NCBI GenBank assembly: GCA_021018995.1
Contig: CM037593.1
Location: forward strand, 3,252,088-3,316,087
Direction: 5' to 3'
Source of the DNA: Chloranthus sessilifolius
Lineage: Eukaryota > Streptophyta > Magnoliopsida > Chloranthales > Chloranthaceae
DNA: 64,000 nucleotides
The translations under genes were made by a program, and so were the position numbers. This document shows, one piece after another, positions 38,201 through 52,200 of this stretch (position 1 is the stretch's first letter; every line of letters starts with the position of its first letter). Under the pieces are notes generated by a model. It saw only the letters and a program-made list of their open reading frames with translations, searched no databases and had not been told where the DNA came from.

Positions 38201-40787
38201 TGAGAGCAAGCTTGGTAAATGTGGTCAGCAACATGGGATGCTTTCTATGAGGGTGATTGCAAGTCCCTAAGGCACTTCTATGCACATATCAAATCCTATA
38301 TGAGACTCTAGCTGCCAATCATGGACAGCCATTCTGTATCCTATGATATCATGTAGCCAACATCATAGACTGTTAACAGACTTTTGGAAATATTGACTTA
38401 CATAGCTTGTGAAAAATATTACTTGTCTGGCGGTTGGGCCATGTGTCAAAATCTCGGATGATACAGGTGTGTACTGGTATCGCTGGTCAGTGATACACGA
38501 TACATTGGGTATGTATCGGCGATACATACTCAATATAGGTCAATGTATCGGCGATACCGATATGTATCGTCTCGGTATTGATGGTGGACGATACGTATCA
38601 GAAAATCGAGATTTTGATCCATGGTTGGGACACCCCTTAATCTTCTTCGCTTGCTTTGTTCACATTAGTTGGCCTCCAGTTTGTAGTTTGACTGAGTTTT
38701 GTGTTCTTGGCTACCATAGATAAAGCCTACACAGCTAATCATTGTCCCAGACTTTTTATGCCTGCCATGCACATAAGAGTAAAATAGTCTCATGGATCTG
38801 AGTGATCTCCAGCAGGTTATCTGATTACTCATTTGTTGGATGAAATGAATTCGTTTTTCAGATTATACAGACACGCCTGTCATATTTATGTTCAGTTTGT
38901 CCTCTCATGGGAGGCCCCTGTTTTTCTTTTCCATTCGAACTTGCTTTATTTCGTCATATTTATGCACATCTCACCTTTGGTTATGAGTTGAACATTTTAA
39001 TCTTGTTCTGAATGCTTCTTTTCTGCCAAAATACAGCGATGCTGGAATTTCTGCTCTTGCATTTCATCCTACCCATGGTATGGCTGTAACCGCTTCTTAT
39101 GGTGGTGACTTTAAGGTAATATAGCTCGCTCAAATCCTTAACTGATTATTCCAACTTCTCTTTAGCTAATGTCAGTTTGCTTATGGTTCCTTAGATTTGG
39201 GTTTGTGGTTACGACATCCAACAGAAAGATCAAATGCTTCAGAAATCTGGTTGGAAATGCCAATCTGTTGGTTCATACAAGTATGATCGCGCCCCTTTTT
39301 GTTTACTTCAATAGTTATTCCTATAGTTTTCAAAGTTTCTGGTGACAAAAACCTACTCCAACCTTGTTAAAGTTGCTTAATTTCTAAAGATGAACATATA
39401 TAAGAGGACATATATTTAGTCTATTTAACCAGATTGAATTAATTTTGAACATGACATGATCATATAAGTAGTCCAACAGAAGTAATACAGCTAGCAGGCG
39501 TAAAGAAAGATAAATAGATAATGCAAAGAAAAGAGAGAATTTTATGTGCTTCACCCAGAATGGAGATGTCCATGGTAGAGATTCTTAGCTTTGCTTTTTT
39601 GAAGTAAATTACATAGCTCACAATTGCTCACATGCATGAAAAACAGTTCTCGCTTCTTCACTTTGTGGAAAAAATATGAGACCCAACTCTCTCACGGAAT
39701 TTGTTCTTGCTCTCTCATTGCCCACATAGGTAAGCCATAGGATATACAAATTTATAGAGGGCGTGCATGGACGTCCCCTATCATAGGACGTGGATAACAC
39801 ATGACAAGTGTGCTGTTGTCATCTCTAAAAATCCCATCTAGGGCTGTCAACGTGTCAGGTCAACCTGATACTCGACCCGATCCTTTACTGGGTCAGGTAC
39901 ATAAAATTGAATTGTCAGGTCGGGCATGAGACATCTGTCTCGACCTTCAGGTCGGGCCGGGTCGACCAAGATTTTTTGCTGGGTCGGGTCAGGCCTTAGT
40001 TACTGAAAGCGGTAGGAAGCGTGTAGTAGGTTGGGAGCGGGAGCATCATAAAAAGCTTAGAGTTACACTATTTTATGGGCGGAAGCGGCCCACTAAGTAG
40101 AAGATTCCTGCAACTAGGGGTCAGGCATATACCGGGTCGGGTCGACCTAATTTAACCTTTTATACCTAAAACATTAGAAAAATAGGAATTTTTTACCGGG
40201 TATTGGGTCGGCTTGCGTGTGCCATCGGGTCGGGTTTGACATTTTCATCCTTCTTATGGCAGCCAAAATTTTGACCCGACCCGACCCAACCCGTTGACAA
40301 CCCTAATCCCATCATTGCATTCAATGTGACAATCAAACCGCCTCAGTCGTCCAATTAAATGTCCGCCTTTAGCAATACCTTTTCTAAGCTATTACTTCTC
40401 TGTTTAGTCACAACCGTCATAGATGACCTCTCTTGTTCAAAGTAAGTCGGTGCCTAGTTGAACTCCTATCGTTCTTACTTCGGAAAAACTGTCAACTAAG
40501 CATGGGTTAAAATGCCGGAAAACCGGTACGTATCGTCCGGTCAAAAAACCGGTACGTACCTGGACGATACGTACCAGAACAGTAGTGTACCGAACGATAC
40601 ATTCAATGTATCGTCCGGTATTTGCAATACAAATGAGCGATACGGTACATTTAATGTACCGTATCATTCACGTCCGATACGTATCGGTATCGGACGATAT
40701 TTTGATCCATGCAACTAAGTTAATCAATCTTTCGTCGACTTAACTCCAAGTTGGTTGTAGTCTATCATTGTTAACTCTATGAAGCTG

Positions 40788-40858
<71 letters not shown>

Positions 40859-43201
40859 CTAGCCCTGACATTTTGGGGTCCAAGGCGAGTTCCTAAAATG
40901 GGGCCCCTATTTCATATTACTTTATAATATATAAAAAAATTCGCCGCAAATTTTTTTTGACACATAAGTAAATAAATAAATCATACAATACAAGCAAAAA
41001 TAGTATGCTCTTCTGTATGAAGAGTGTAGGAGAGCAGTAGAGATGTGTTTCGGTGGACTTCCGCAAGGGAATATTGCCAAGAGTTTTAATTTGCAATTAA
41101 AACTTGTTTACAAGGCAATGGGAGAAAAAAAATTTGTGCATAAGATATTCAAGACCAAAAAAAATAAAAAATAAAAAGATCTCTCAAACATTTAGACAAA
41201 CATATGAAAGGCAAGATTTTACTCATAATGAAAACCATTTAGAGTAATTTATCCAAACCATAATACAAGTACAAGCCAACAACAATAAACAAGAACAATT
41301 AAATCATGAACATTATAAAAAAAAAGATTATTATTTTAGAAAGCAAAATTTAGAAAAAATATATATTCAATAGACAGTAAACCTTCGCTGGTTTATTTTG
41401 CACGACAATCACTTGTTCCTAAAAACTGAAGGTTAAATCTATCAAGCCTAAAAATGCGGGTTCAATTTTCCATGAACTCAAGATTCATTTTGGGGAAGAT
41501 TGGACAAAAACTATCTCCATCGGCTTAAACAAAGTAGTCAATGCGTTCCAGTGGGGGAGATGAGTGAGATTACAGGATCATGGGGTGTAAATAATGGCCA
41601 TCAAACCCAACATATATTATACTCCAACCCGCTTGAACCATAAGAGTGGAGAATAGAGAGAAAGGAGATGAAACTTGGGCCATTTTTTGCAGCAGTAAAC
41701 TAGTTTCTAGAACCAATCAATACCTTAATGCTTAATCTTCAACTTTTGACTATGCTATCCCCAAAGATGCCACCTTTGCTCGATTTCAAGAACTTGTACA
41801 CAGGAGTTGCATTCTCACCATTCACATCAACCTAACAAACAGATAAACGAACTCATATACTCATGAAATAAACTAGGGAGATAGATGGATGATAAATGAA
41901 AGAGGGTTTAGGGTTACCTTGTCAAAGATGGGGTACTCAGCCTTGAAACGCGTGCAAACAAATTCTACAATCTGCTCATTGCTTCCAGGCTCTTCCTGTC
42001 CAAACTGGTTGCATGGGAAGGCCAATATTTCAAAATCTACACCCAAGTACAACAAATTAGTCCTTTTGTTGAATGGTAATAGGGGGGAAACAAAACTGAA
42101 AATATAGTTTAAATCAGGCTCTTGAACTGTTATCTCCCGGATTCTAGAGACATTTCGATTGGAGATCTGGGCATCACTGATATTTTGAGTTTTTAAAGGA
42201 AAACCAGGTGAAATGAACAACTCAGAGAAAACATCAACATATTAGTGGGCAATTCTAATGAAGTATTGGACATTAGATTAACCATATAAACAAGGATGGA
42301 TCACAAAACTTACAAGTTACTTGGAAAACCTAACAAAACAAAAACAAATTTAACTCATTTAAGAAAAAAAGGCCTAAAATTTATCAAAACATAAGGAAGA
42401 AAAGAAGGCAATCAGATCTTTGTACTTCTCGTATAGTTGGCTAAGCTCCGTGTAATTCGAGTTGGTCAATCTACTGCACCAACGAACAAAATTATATAAA
42501 ATTGTGTAACAATTCAAATTTCAAAATGTGGTGCTTAAATTCGAGCAAAAAAAAATCAATATTGGAAGACCAACAACCGCAGCAAAACACAAAAGAAACC
42601 AGTGAATAAAAATGATTACACTTGGGGAAAAATGATATGCTTTTTACATTGAAAACCAAAAAAAATTGATTATATCATCATATAATAATAATTAAAAAAA
42701 CAATTAGAATTGAGACAAGGGAAATGAGAAGAATTTATTACATACCATTGAGATGCTACATTTACAATCAACAAAACCTTTCCCTTGTAAGTGCTAAGAT
42801 CTACATCTTTTCCCCTAGCATCCTGCAAATAAATGGCACACAAACAATCATAAACTAAAACCCTAAAAATATTTCAGACACCCATCTCAAAACCCCTCAA
42901 TTCAGCCAGAACACAAAAACCCACAAGCCCAATTCGAGCAATAGACTCTACTGCAAAACCAATTTAAAAAAAAAAACACCCAAAACCCACATGAAACCAA
43001 TTTTTTTTTTCAAACCCCTGAAAACTCCAATTGAATCAGACCCAAACCACAAAACAAACCTAACAATAAGGAAATACAAACACAAAAACATAAAAACAAG
43101 ATGTTTTGAGAGAAGGTGAGACTAAGAGAGGGAGAGAGAGAGACGTCGCTGGAGGCTGGACTAGAGCCGGGAGAGAGGAGAGGGTTTAAAAAGGGGCCCT
43201 T

Positions 43202-43260
<59 letters not shown>

Positions 43261-46200
43261 TTTTAAACCTAATTTTTAAAGGGGATTTTTTTTTGGGCCC
43301 TTGGAAATCGGGGGCCCAAGGCAGCCGCCTGGCTCGCCTTGGTCTAGGGCCGGCCCTATATATATATATTATTTTTTTGATTGGTAAGAAAAAACATTCA
43401 TTAAAAGACAACAAAGAGGAAAACCAAAAGACCGAAGAGAAAAGGCCGAAGCCTACAGGAGCCCCAAAGGGGAAAACCAAAAGACAAACAACAAAGAGGA
43501 GAAAAAGGGCGGGAGAGTGACAGCCCCCCCTCGCCCCATCTCAAAATAAACCACTAAAGCGAGCCTCGCTCCCATTGCGGGACCCCCTTGGGGCAGCCGG
43601 CTCCCAGAGACACATCAGATTTTTGATAGCTTTCAGGATAGCCTCAATGGGTCTCCGTTTCCGGTTGAAAATCCGCTCATTCCTTTCGAGCCAGATACCC
43701 CAAAGAGTGGCATAGATGGCCACCCTCCAAAAGGCGCCCTCCTGGTCTTGAAAATGGGGGACTCTACCACAACATAACAAGAAGCGGAACAAAATTGGGC
43801 ATCACTCACGAAAGCTCAAACGAAAGCAGGATAGTGCACCAAATCTTGGCGGCCACCCCGCAGTGGATGAAGAGGTGGGGGATGGATTCCTTTGAGTCCA
43901 GGCACATAGGAAACCTATTGAGCAAGGCCTTCCCTCGAACGATAAGCTGGTCGATGGTTAGAACCTTTCCTAAGAGCACAGACCAATAGAAGAATCTGAT
44001 TTTAGGCGGAATGGGGGCCGACCAAATGAAAGACCAGCCCCTCCTAATCATCGGCCTTGCGGACAGACAACCATAAAAATACCACACTGAAAAGGTCCCA
44101 TGAGGTTTCCCCAGCCACAACCTAAGGTCTCTCCCAAATCGGTTACGAGAAGCCTCATAAATCGTTTTCAGTAGTGAAAGAAAAGCCTCCATCTCCTCCT
44201 CCTTGAGCACTCGTCTAGTAACCAAGTTCCAAGAGGGGGCCCGCCCTCCCGAGATCCGACAAAGCCTCACTCACCGAAGCTTGGGGGAGGGTCATCAATT
44301 TAAAGATGTCGGGAAACAGACACTTCAGGGGTTGGAGAGCGATCCAGGGATCCTTTCATAATCTGATTCGGGACCCGTCACCCAGCTGAACCGAATCCAC
44401 CTAAAAAACTTTGGCCAAATCCCGGACACGCCTTTCCAACAAGCTGATACCCTTCCATTAACCGTGATATTGAAAACCCAGGATCCCCACGACTAGCCAT
44501 ATTTCTCGGCAAGCACAATAGCCCATAGGCTAAGCCTCTCTCCCTCCAGACCAGCCCTCCACTGCCACTTCCCCAGCAATGTTAGTTAGGTGGAGATTGC
44601 GAATCCCTAGACCACTAAAGCATCTAGGGAGCTGGCAAACCTCCCAACTGACCAAGTGGTACTACTTTTCCAAACTAGCCCCCTACCATAGAAAGTCCCG
44701 CTCAATTTCTTCAAGCAGTGAATCACTTCCATCGAACATAGGGAAATAGACATGTAAAACACCGGTAGGCTAGACAAAACCGATCTAACCAAAACCAACC
44801 GCCCTGCACTTGTTAGCATCGTCCCTTTCCAAGAGGCCAGCCTATTCTCGAACCGTTGGACTACCGGATCCCAAGCTTGGGCATTCGGCTTAGATAAACT
44901 GAAGGGCAGCCCCAAGTACGTGGTCAGAAAGGAGCCGCGACCACACTCAGCCACCCGAGCAAGGGCTTCAACTTCCGACCTGTTGACACCCACACCGAAC
45001 ACAATGGATTTGAACAGGTTGACCCTCTGACCTGAAGCAACCTCATAAACCGCGACCACCTTAGTCAGAGCTTGAAACTTAGTAGAAGTCTCCTTGCAGA
45101 AAAGGACGGTATCGTTCGCAAATTGCAGGTGAGAAAGCCTATTGCCACCTCTAGTTATAGGGATTCCCGAAATGCAGTTAAGGAGGCGCGCTTTGTTTAC
45201 CAGCGCCACCCCCCCCAAACACACACACCAAGCCTTCGCCCACCAAATTGAACAAGAGCGGAGAGAGCGGGTCCCCTTGCCTTAGCCCCCGCGAACTCTT
45301 GAAGTACCCAGCTGGGGAGCCGTTGACCAACACAAAGAACCAGGCCGAGGAGAGGCCTGCTGCCATCCACCTTCTCCATCGATTCCCAAAACCAAAACGA
45401 CACAACATATAATCAAGGAAGCCCTAGTTAACCTGGTCGTAGGCCTTTTCTATGTCAATCTTCCACATGATCACTGGGAAATGGTCCCAGTGAGCAGAGT
45501 AGATATCCTCATGGGCCACCACAAAGGTATTCGGGAGCTGACGGTTGGTAACAAAAGCCCCTTGATAGTGGGAAACATGGGTCAAAATATCATCCGATAC
45601 CGATACGTATCGGATGATACGTATCGGTTTGGACATGAACGATTAGATAAAAAGGCATTGTATCGTATACCCTTAAAAACAGTCAATTTATCGTCCGATA
45701 CAGGCAAATTATCGCCTGTATCGCCCGTATCGGACGATAAGTTGAAATTATCGTCCGATAATTTTAATGTATCGTCCAATAATTTGATGTTTTTGAGTGT
45801 ACACTTAAAACTTCCACATTATCGGACGATATAGACAAATTATCTCTTGTATCGTCTGATAATTTCAAATTATCGGACGATAATTTGAAATTAAAATTAT
45901 CGGATTGGGGCCCATTTTTCTTTTCACCCGCGATTTAAGCCCCATTTTCCTTCTTTCTTTTCCCCTTTACTTCTTGTTTCCTAGCAGGTTTCTTCTTCTA
46001 CCTCCGCAAACCTTCTTCCTCAACTTTTCTTGTTCTTTCTTAGCCACCGGAGACCAAAATTTTAGCTACCGACCACCCGAAAAGCTCGAGATTGTCATAT
46101 TTTCGCCGGATATTTAAGAATAGGTATTATTTTCCATCATATAACTTATTTTATCTCAATTTTCTTGCATTTTTAAAGTTTTTTTACTAGATCTACCATT

Positions 46201-49200
46201 TTTATGGGTAGATCTACCCAAAAATATGGTAGATCTAAAAATTTTAGGTCTAAATTTGAGAGTTTTATGTTAAATCTGCTCTTTTTGAGCCTATATTATC
46301 ATATTTGGGGGTTATCATATTTGGGGGTTTAATTTGTTTTTAAAACTTAATTTTTTTTTGTGTTAGTAAATTAAGTTTTTATATAATACTTAAAAATAAA
46401 TTATGTTAGTAATTTAAGTTTTAAAAATAAATTAAGTATTTTTGTATTATATAAAAACTTAATTACCCTTTAAAATTAATTTATTTGTTATAAACTTAAT
46501 TTATTTATTTTATAAAGTTATTTATAAATACTTAATAAATAATATATGTTAGTAATACATGTGTCACAACATGTGTCATGGGGTATGTGATACATGTGAC
46601 ACATCAATTACACGTGTCCATACCCCATGACACATGTAATTGATGTGTCACATGTGACACATATCCCATAACACATGTAATTGATGTGTCACATATCCCA
46701 TGACACATCAATTACACTTGTGTCACATGTATCGCATGTGGCATGGGGTATGTGACAGGTGTCGCGACACATGTAATTGATGTGTCACATGTATCACACA
46801 TGTGGCACATACCCTATGACACATCAATTACACGTGTCATGAGGTATGTGACACATCAATCACACGTCACATATACCCTATGATGCATGTGGCACATCAA
46901 TTTCAAATAAATATGATTTTCTAATATAACAATATTTCAAAATTAGAATAATATCAACTAAATACTACTTTCAAATGTAATCTAAATTTTTTAATATTTT
47001 TAGAATAATATGAAATAAATATGGTAAAATATAATATAATATTTTAAAAATAAGAATAATATCAAATAAATTTGGTAAAATATAATCTAATATCAGATAA
47101 ATTTTTAAAAATTAGAATAATATCAAATAAATTTGGTAAAATATAATCTAATATTTAAAAAATAAGAATAATATCAAATAAATTTTCAAATGTAATCTAA
47201 ATTTTTTAAAAATTAGAATAATATCAAATAAATTTGATTTTCAAGTGTAATCTAAATGTTTTAATTTAATCCAATTGTTTGCTCATTCATGCAGGTGAAA
47301 TAAATAAATATGGTACGTGGACAAGATTCAGCTTGGCAATACGACACAACAATAAATGGTGATAGACTCCGAATAGAACGCAAGCTTTGTGAAAAAAAAT
47401 TACTGGGAAGAGGTATCACACGATTGAAGGAGCATTTGAGTCATGTTAAGGGAGAGATAAAAGAATGTCCCAATGTGCCCAGAGAAGTGAGAGAAGCTAT
47501 CAGAGCCAGTTTACAGGCGGCAAAGGGAAAGAAAAAAATAGAAGTCGACCGAGAATGTATGAGAGAATAAGAAGGGGAGATCCAGAGTTTCTTGCACCTG
47601 GACCTGAGGATGAGGATGAGCAGACAGCGAGAGTCATGAGGGAGAGTGCTAGAGAAGCACGACAGCGACGAGATCAGGAAGAAGCTGATTATCGGTTTTG
47701 GTCCAGGTTGAGACACCCATCCATGCCTGTTGCTGGTGGTAGATCTAGTCATAGGCCACATGATGATGATGAGGATATTCATGAGACTGCAGGTTGCGTA
47801 GGTCAGCATCAGTGAGGGAGACCAGGCCGTCTACTACAGGTCTCATAGATCCGTTCATCTATTGGACAGAAAGCTCCAAGCAAACTAAATTGAGTACAAT
47901 TTCACTGAAAAAATATGGGGGAAGAGGCTTGGAAAATCTATTGCAAAGTTCGTGATATACAATCACATTCCGAGTCAAGTTGTGGAGTCGTCGTACTTCA
48001 AAAGTATGATTGATACAAGTGCAGAAGCTGGTTCAGGAGTCAAAAGCCTTCTGCATATGAGGTATCTGGGCCCTTATTAGATGATGAATACAAGGAGATA
48101 GGAGCTTATGTGGACAGCTTCCACGAAGTATGGGATGAGAGAGGTTGCACAATTATGTGCGACGGATGGACCAATCCCACAAGGAAGAGTTTGATCAACT
48201 TTTTGGTCTACAGCGATGCCGGGACAATATTTCTAAAATCAGTTGATGCTTTTAAACACGCGAAGACGACCGATTACCTCTTCCAACTAATGGATAAGGT
48301 AGTTGAAGATGTTGGAGAGAAGCGGGTTGTGCAGGTGGTAACAGACAATGCTGCTAATTACAAAGCCGCAAGAAGACAGTTAATGTTGAGGAGACGTCAC
48401 TTGTCCTGGACTCCGTATGCCGCTCATTGCGTGGACCTCATTCTTGAGGATTTGGGAAAGAGAAGCAAGACACAAACAACTATTCAGAATGGAAGAATGA
48501 TTACTTCATACCTGAACAACAGTGACAAGTTGGAGAATCTAATGGAAGACTTCACTAAGAACGAGCTACTTCGGCCTGCGATTACACGATTTGCGATAAT
48601 TTCTAGCCCTACAGAGTTTGGCTAGATATAGTCGTGAGCTGAAAAGCATGGTCAACTCCGAAGAATGGAGAAAATATGAGTTAGAGCTCCCACGATCAAA
48701 GAGACCTGCTTTGAATGAAGTTGGTGACCTGATCTATAGCCCTCAATTTGGGCAGATGTTGACTTCCTGATCGTCGTCACTACCCCGTTGGTGCAAGTGT
48801 TGAGGTTGGTAGATGGTGATGAGAAATCAATGATGGGGTATGTTTACGAGTCAATGGATAAGGCAAAATTGCCTATTAAAATCAAATGCCCTATAAAATA
48901 TAAACAATATTGGACGATTATCGACAAGAGGTGGGATGCACAATTCCACCAGTACTTATATGTCGCATGTATAACATGTTAAACTGCTTATGTAGTGATT
49001 TTTATTTATTTATTATTTTTCATATTACTCACCATTTCCATAAACTGATGAGATTGCTCAGATTTGATGTATAACACACTACTTGAATCCGGTCTTCCAG
49101 TATACGCGACGCTTCGAGTTGAGCGAGACTGATGAAGTGTACAACGGTTTGCTCAATGTGATCCAACGAATGCTCCCTGAGTTGGCCGATCAAGGTCAAG

Positions 49201-52200
49201 CTATCAAAGATGTGAGTAATCATACCTTATGACTAATAAGTCAAATGTTATATGAACATTATATTGATATGTGAGTTATTGTATTCCATCTTTATAGATT
49301 GACATGTTCCGTAAGAGACATAGGTCATTTGGGACTCCCTTGGCGCAATCCCAAATCAAACATGATAAACTCGCTGATTAGTGGATGCACTATGAAGGTA
49401 ATGGTCCGATGTTGAGGCGGGTTGCAATGAGAGTTTTATCGTAAACATGTTCCTCGTCCAACTGTGAGCGGAATTGGAGCACATTCTCTCTCATTTACAC
49501 AAAGACAAGGCGATTAGAAAAGTTAGTCTACTGCCACTACAACATGCGATTAAGGGTTAGGAATATGCAGAGGATCAACCGTGATAAGCAATTATATGAA
49601 GTTTTAGTTCATACAATTTTTATTTGTTGTAATTGATGAGGCATATGCTAATTCATCTATTATATTCTACCTTACAGATAGTGAATATTTTGATCCCATC
49701 CAGTTGGATTATATATTCACGGAGGATTACCCTTTGAATCAGTGGATCGAAGAGAGAGAAGAGCCAGTGTTGGATACTGAGGGCACTGCATGACTGGATA
49801 ATGCTGAAAGAGTAACGGAGGAGCAGACTTTCCAACCACCGAGGCGGAAAAGAGGATTGAATCGTCATTTTTGGTTGGATCTGATGACGAAACGCAGCCC
49901 AGTAGTGATAATGACGATGATGAGGGTGATGGTGGTGGCGATGAAACCCACGTTGGCACTAGTGGTTGAGGGGATGATGTTGATCCTTATTCTTATGGAG
50001 GTATTGCCACATGGGATGATGAGCCGGTAACAATGTATGACATTCCTACATTTAGAGGTGGAGGGGTTGAAGGAAGAGGAGCGTCAGAATCTTATCAAAC
50101 ACCACCACCACCACAAGGTCCACAAGATGATCTGGGTTATATGACTTCTAGCTTCGGGGAATTGGGTTTGCAAAACATCGAAGATTTAACAACCAGTAAC
50201 CCATACTATCGGCTGCAACCAACCTACCCCGAGCCATATGACTTCGTTGATCAAAATTTTGGAGGGCCAACCTTTACCTATTACATTGAGCTATATTCGT
50301 CGCTAATGCCTCAATTTCAAGGGGGCATATATGATCATGGGTATCAATATGACCAACATTATAGGGAAAGCTCGCGCACCGATGATGATGATCACGAGAG
50401 CCAAGAACCACCACAAAATTCAATGTGGCTTTAAAGTAAGTTTTTCATGTACAATATACATTTTAATTTTGATCATGAGTCATGTACAATGAAGTTTAGG
50501 TTATGCGTTGATAAAATTATGAAATATGCATCAAATAAGCCTTAAATAAATTTTAAAAAAAAGTTGAAATAAATAGAAAATCATTAAATTTATTTTTCTT
50601 GATTTTTTTAGTATTTTTTGAGATTTTTTGGAAAAAATAAATAAATTTCAATGTATCAAACCGATACATTGAATGTATCGAACGATACCCAATACGTATC
50701 GTCCTGGAGGTCAGGACAATACGTACCGGAAAACCGGTATTTTGACCCATGGTGGGAATGAGTTTCTCCTTTAAAGGCTTAATACGATTGGTGAGCACCT
50801 TAGAGAGGATCTTCACGGGGCAGTTAAGGAGGCTGATAGGATGGTAGTCCTTGAGCTCCTCAGCGGCTCAGTCCCCCTCTTTTTTCGGCACCAACACTAT
50901 GAAGGTAGAGTTGAGCCCCCTCCCGATAGAGGCACTATTAAAAAACTCGTGGAAAAAGTCCATGATCCCTTCCTTAAGAGTATCCTAAAAACACTGAAAA
51001 AAATTGCATAGTAAACCCGTCAGGGCCGGGCGACTTGTTTCTCCCGCTGTGCTGGATCGCATCGCACACCTCCCTTTCCTGGAACAGTTTTTCTAAATTG
51101 GTAACCTCCTCCGGGGACAACGATGGGAACATGACTCCGTTGAGCTGAGGCCTCGCCCATCCCTCATCAGTGTATAGATTTTTGTAGAAACCAGCAACCT
51201 TGGACCTGATTTCCAGCTGATATGAGTATACACCCTCGCCATCCGAATTGCACTGTAGAACCAAAGGCCGGTGGTCCGACACGGCCCTCGCAAAACCATG
51301 GAGGACTGCGTTCAGGAAGAGGTTCAGTCGTTTGGTATCCGCCATGAATCGATCGATCCGACTAAAGGTAGCAGAGTCCTGGAGGTTAGACCACGAAAAC
51401 TGTGCACCCGTCAGCAGAAAATCGATCAAGGCCCAATCATTAATAAACCCATTAATGGTCGTTGCCATCGAGCCACGATCAGCCCCCCCACCTCGATTTC
51501 TCGTAGGGAAAGCGCACCGCATTGCAATCCCCCCCCTCCATGCACCATTGGACATCCCATCGGCTAGCAATGGCAGCCATCTCAAACTAGAAATCCTCTC
51601 GGCAGTGGTACAATGAACGCCACCTTTTACCATTGTCCTTATTTTCCAACACCACTGAGGCCGAGAAAGAGCCCACTTCCTCGTCGCCCTTGTTGAAAAG
51701 GGCATCGAACCCCATGCGACAGGAATGTCGCCGGAGGCCCCTTCGAAGTCCACGCCTATCGAATCCCACCGGTTACCCCCATAACAGCCGACACTTTCCC
51801 GGAACCGCATTGCCCCCATTTAGTTTCTTGAATCGTAACCACAATTGGTTTTTATGAGCCACGATAATTTGCTTCATCCCCGCCTCTTTTTAGGGTCACA
51901 GAGGCCCCTAACGTTCCAAGACAATAGCTTCATAACAATCCACACACAAGACCGCCCACACTATGAGAAGGCCTTAAAGGTCTCCCCCTCCCTTCTCGTC
52001 GGACATTCCCCGGGCCAGCCGAGCCAACTCTCTCGACTTGGGGCACATGTTCCTAGAGGCAGATCCTTCCTTCTTAAAAGGTAGGTTGATTTGAAGACAT
52101 CTCGTAGCGCCTCATCAGCACCATGGAAAGACATCCCTAGGTCTCTCCCAAATGAGTTGATATTTTCCTTGATCTCCTTGCTGCGTGAAGACGAGACCTC

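Larger units (their letters stand above)
40855..43357. mobile_element. hAT-ended element carrying a captured glutathione peroxidase segment (Pack-TE)
   Basis: The left end AGGGCTAGCCCTGAC... and right end ...GTCTAGGGCCGGCCCT are inverted, and both arms carry CCAAGGCGAG/CTCGCCTTGG and GGGGCCC motifs. This matches the AGGGCCGGCCC-type ends common to plant hAT elements. It sits inside a TA repeat, so the 8-bp duplication cannot be told from the repeat. No transposase is present; the interior holds four exons of a plant GPX gene plus possible promoter DNA. Confidence 0.82.
45576..50751 (+). mobile_element. hAT transposon (5176 bp) with decayed transposase, inserted in the LINE
   Basis: Terminal inverted repeats are CATGGGTCAAAATA and TATTTTGACCCATG. 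Subterminal arms (45590-45900 and 50640-50740) hold many ATCGTCCGATA/TATCGGACGAT motifs. An 8-bp target duplication flanks it with one base lost. Inside is a hAT-type transposase in pieces: zinc-finger-like start, DUF659, and the C-terminal dimerisation region. The gene is broken by stops and frameshifts. Small MITEs with the same ends are listed at 28484, 31885, 38440 and 40501. Confidence 0.93.

Noticed and set aside
41751..42822. A working glutathione peroxidase gene
   Set aside because: The first and last exons are absent, the donor of the second exon is lost and the segment sits between hAT ends, so it is a captured fragment.
43010..43520. Open frames on both strands over 130 codons
   Set aside because: They run through the TA microsatellite and the hAT end; the Ile-Tyr repeat is not a protein.
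45576..50751. A currently autonomous hAT transposon
   Set aside because: The transposase has in-frame stops at 49379 and 49442 and several frameshifts, so this copy cannot make a full protein.
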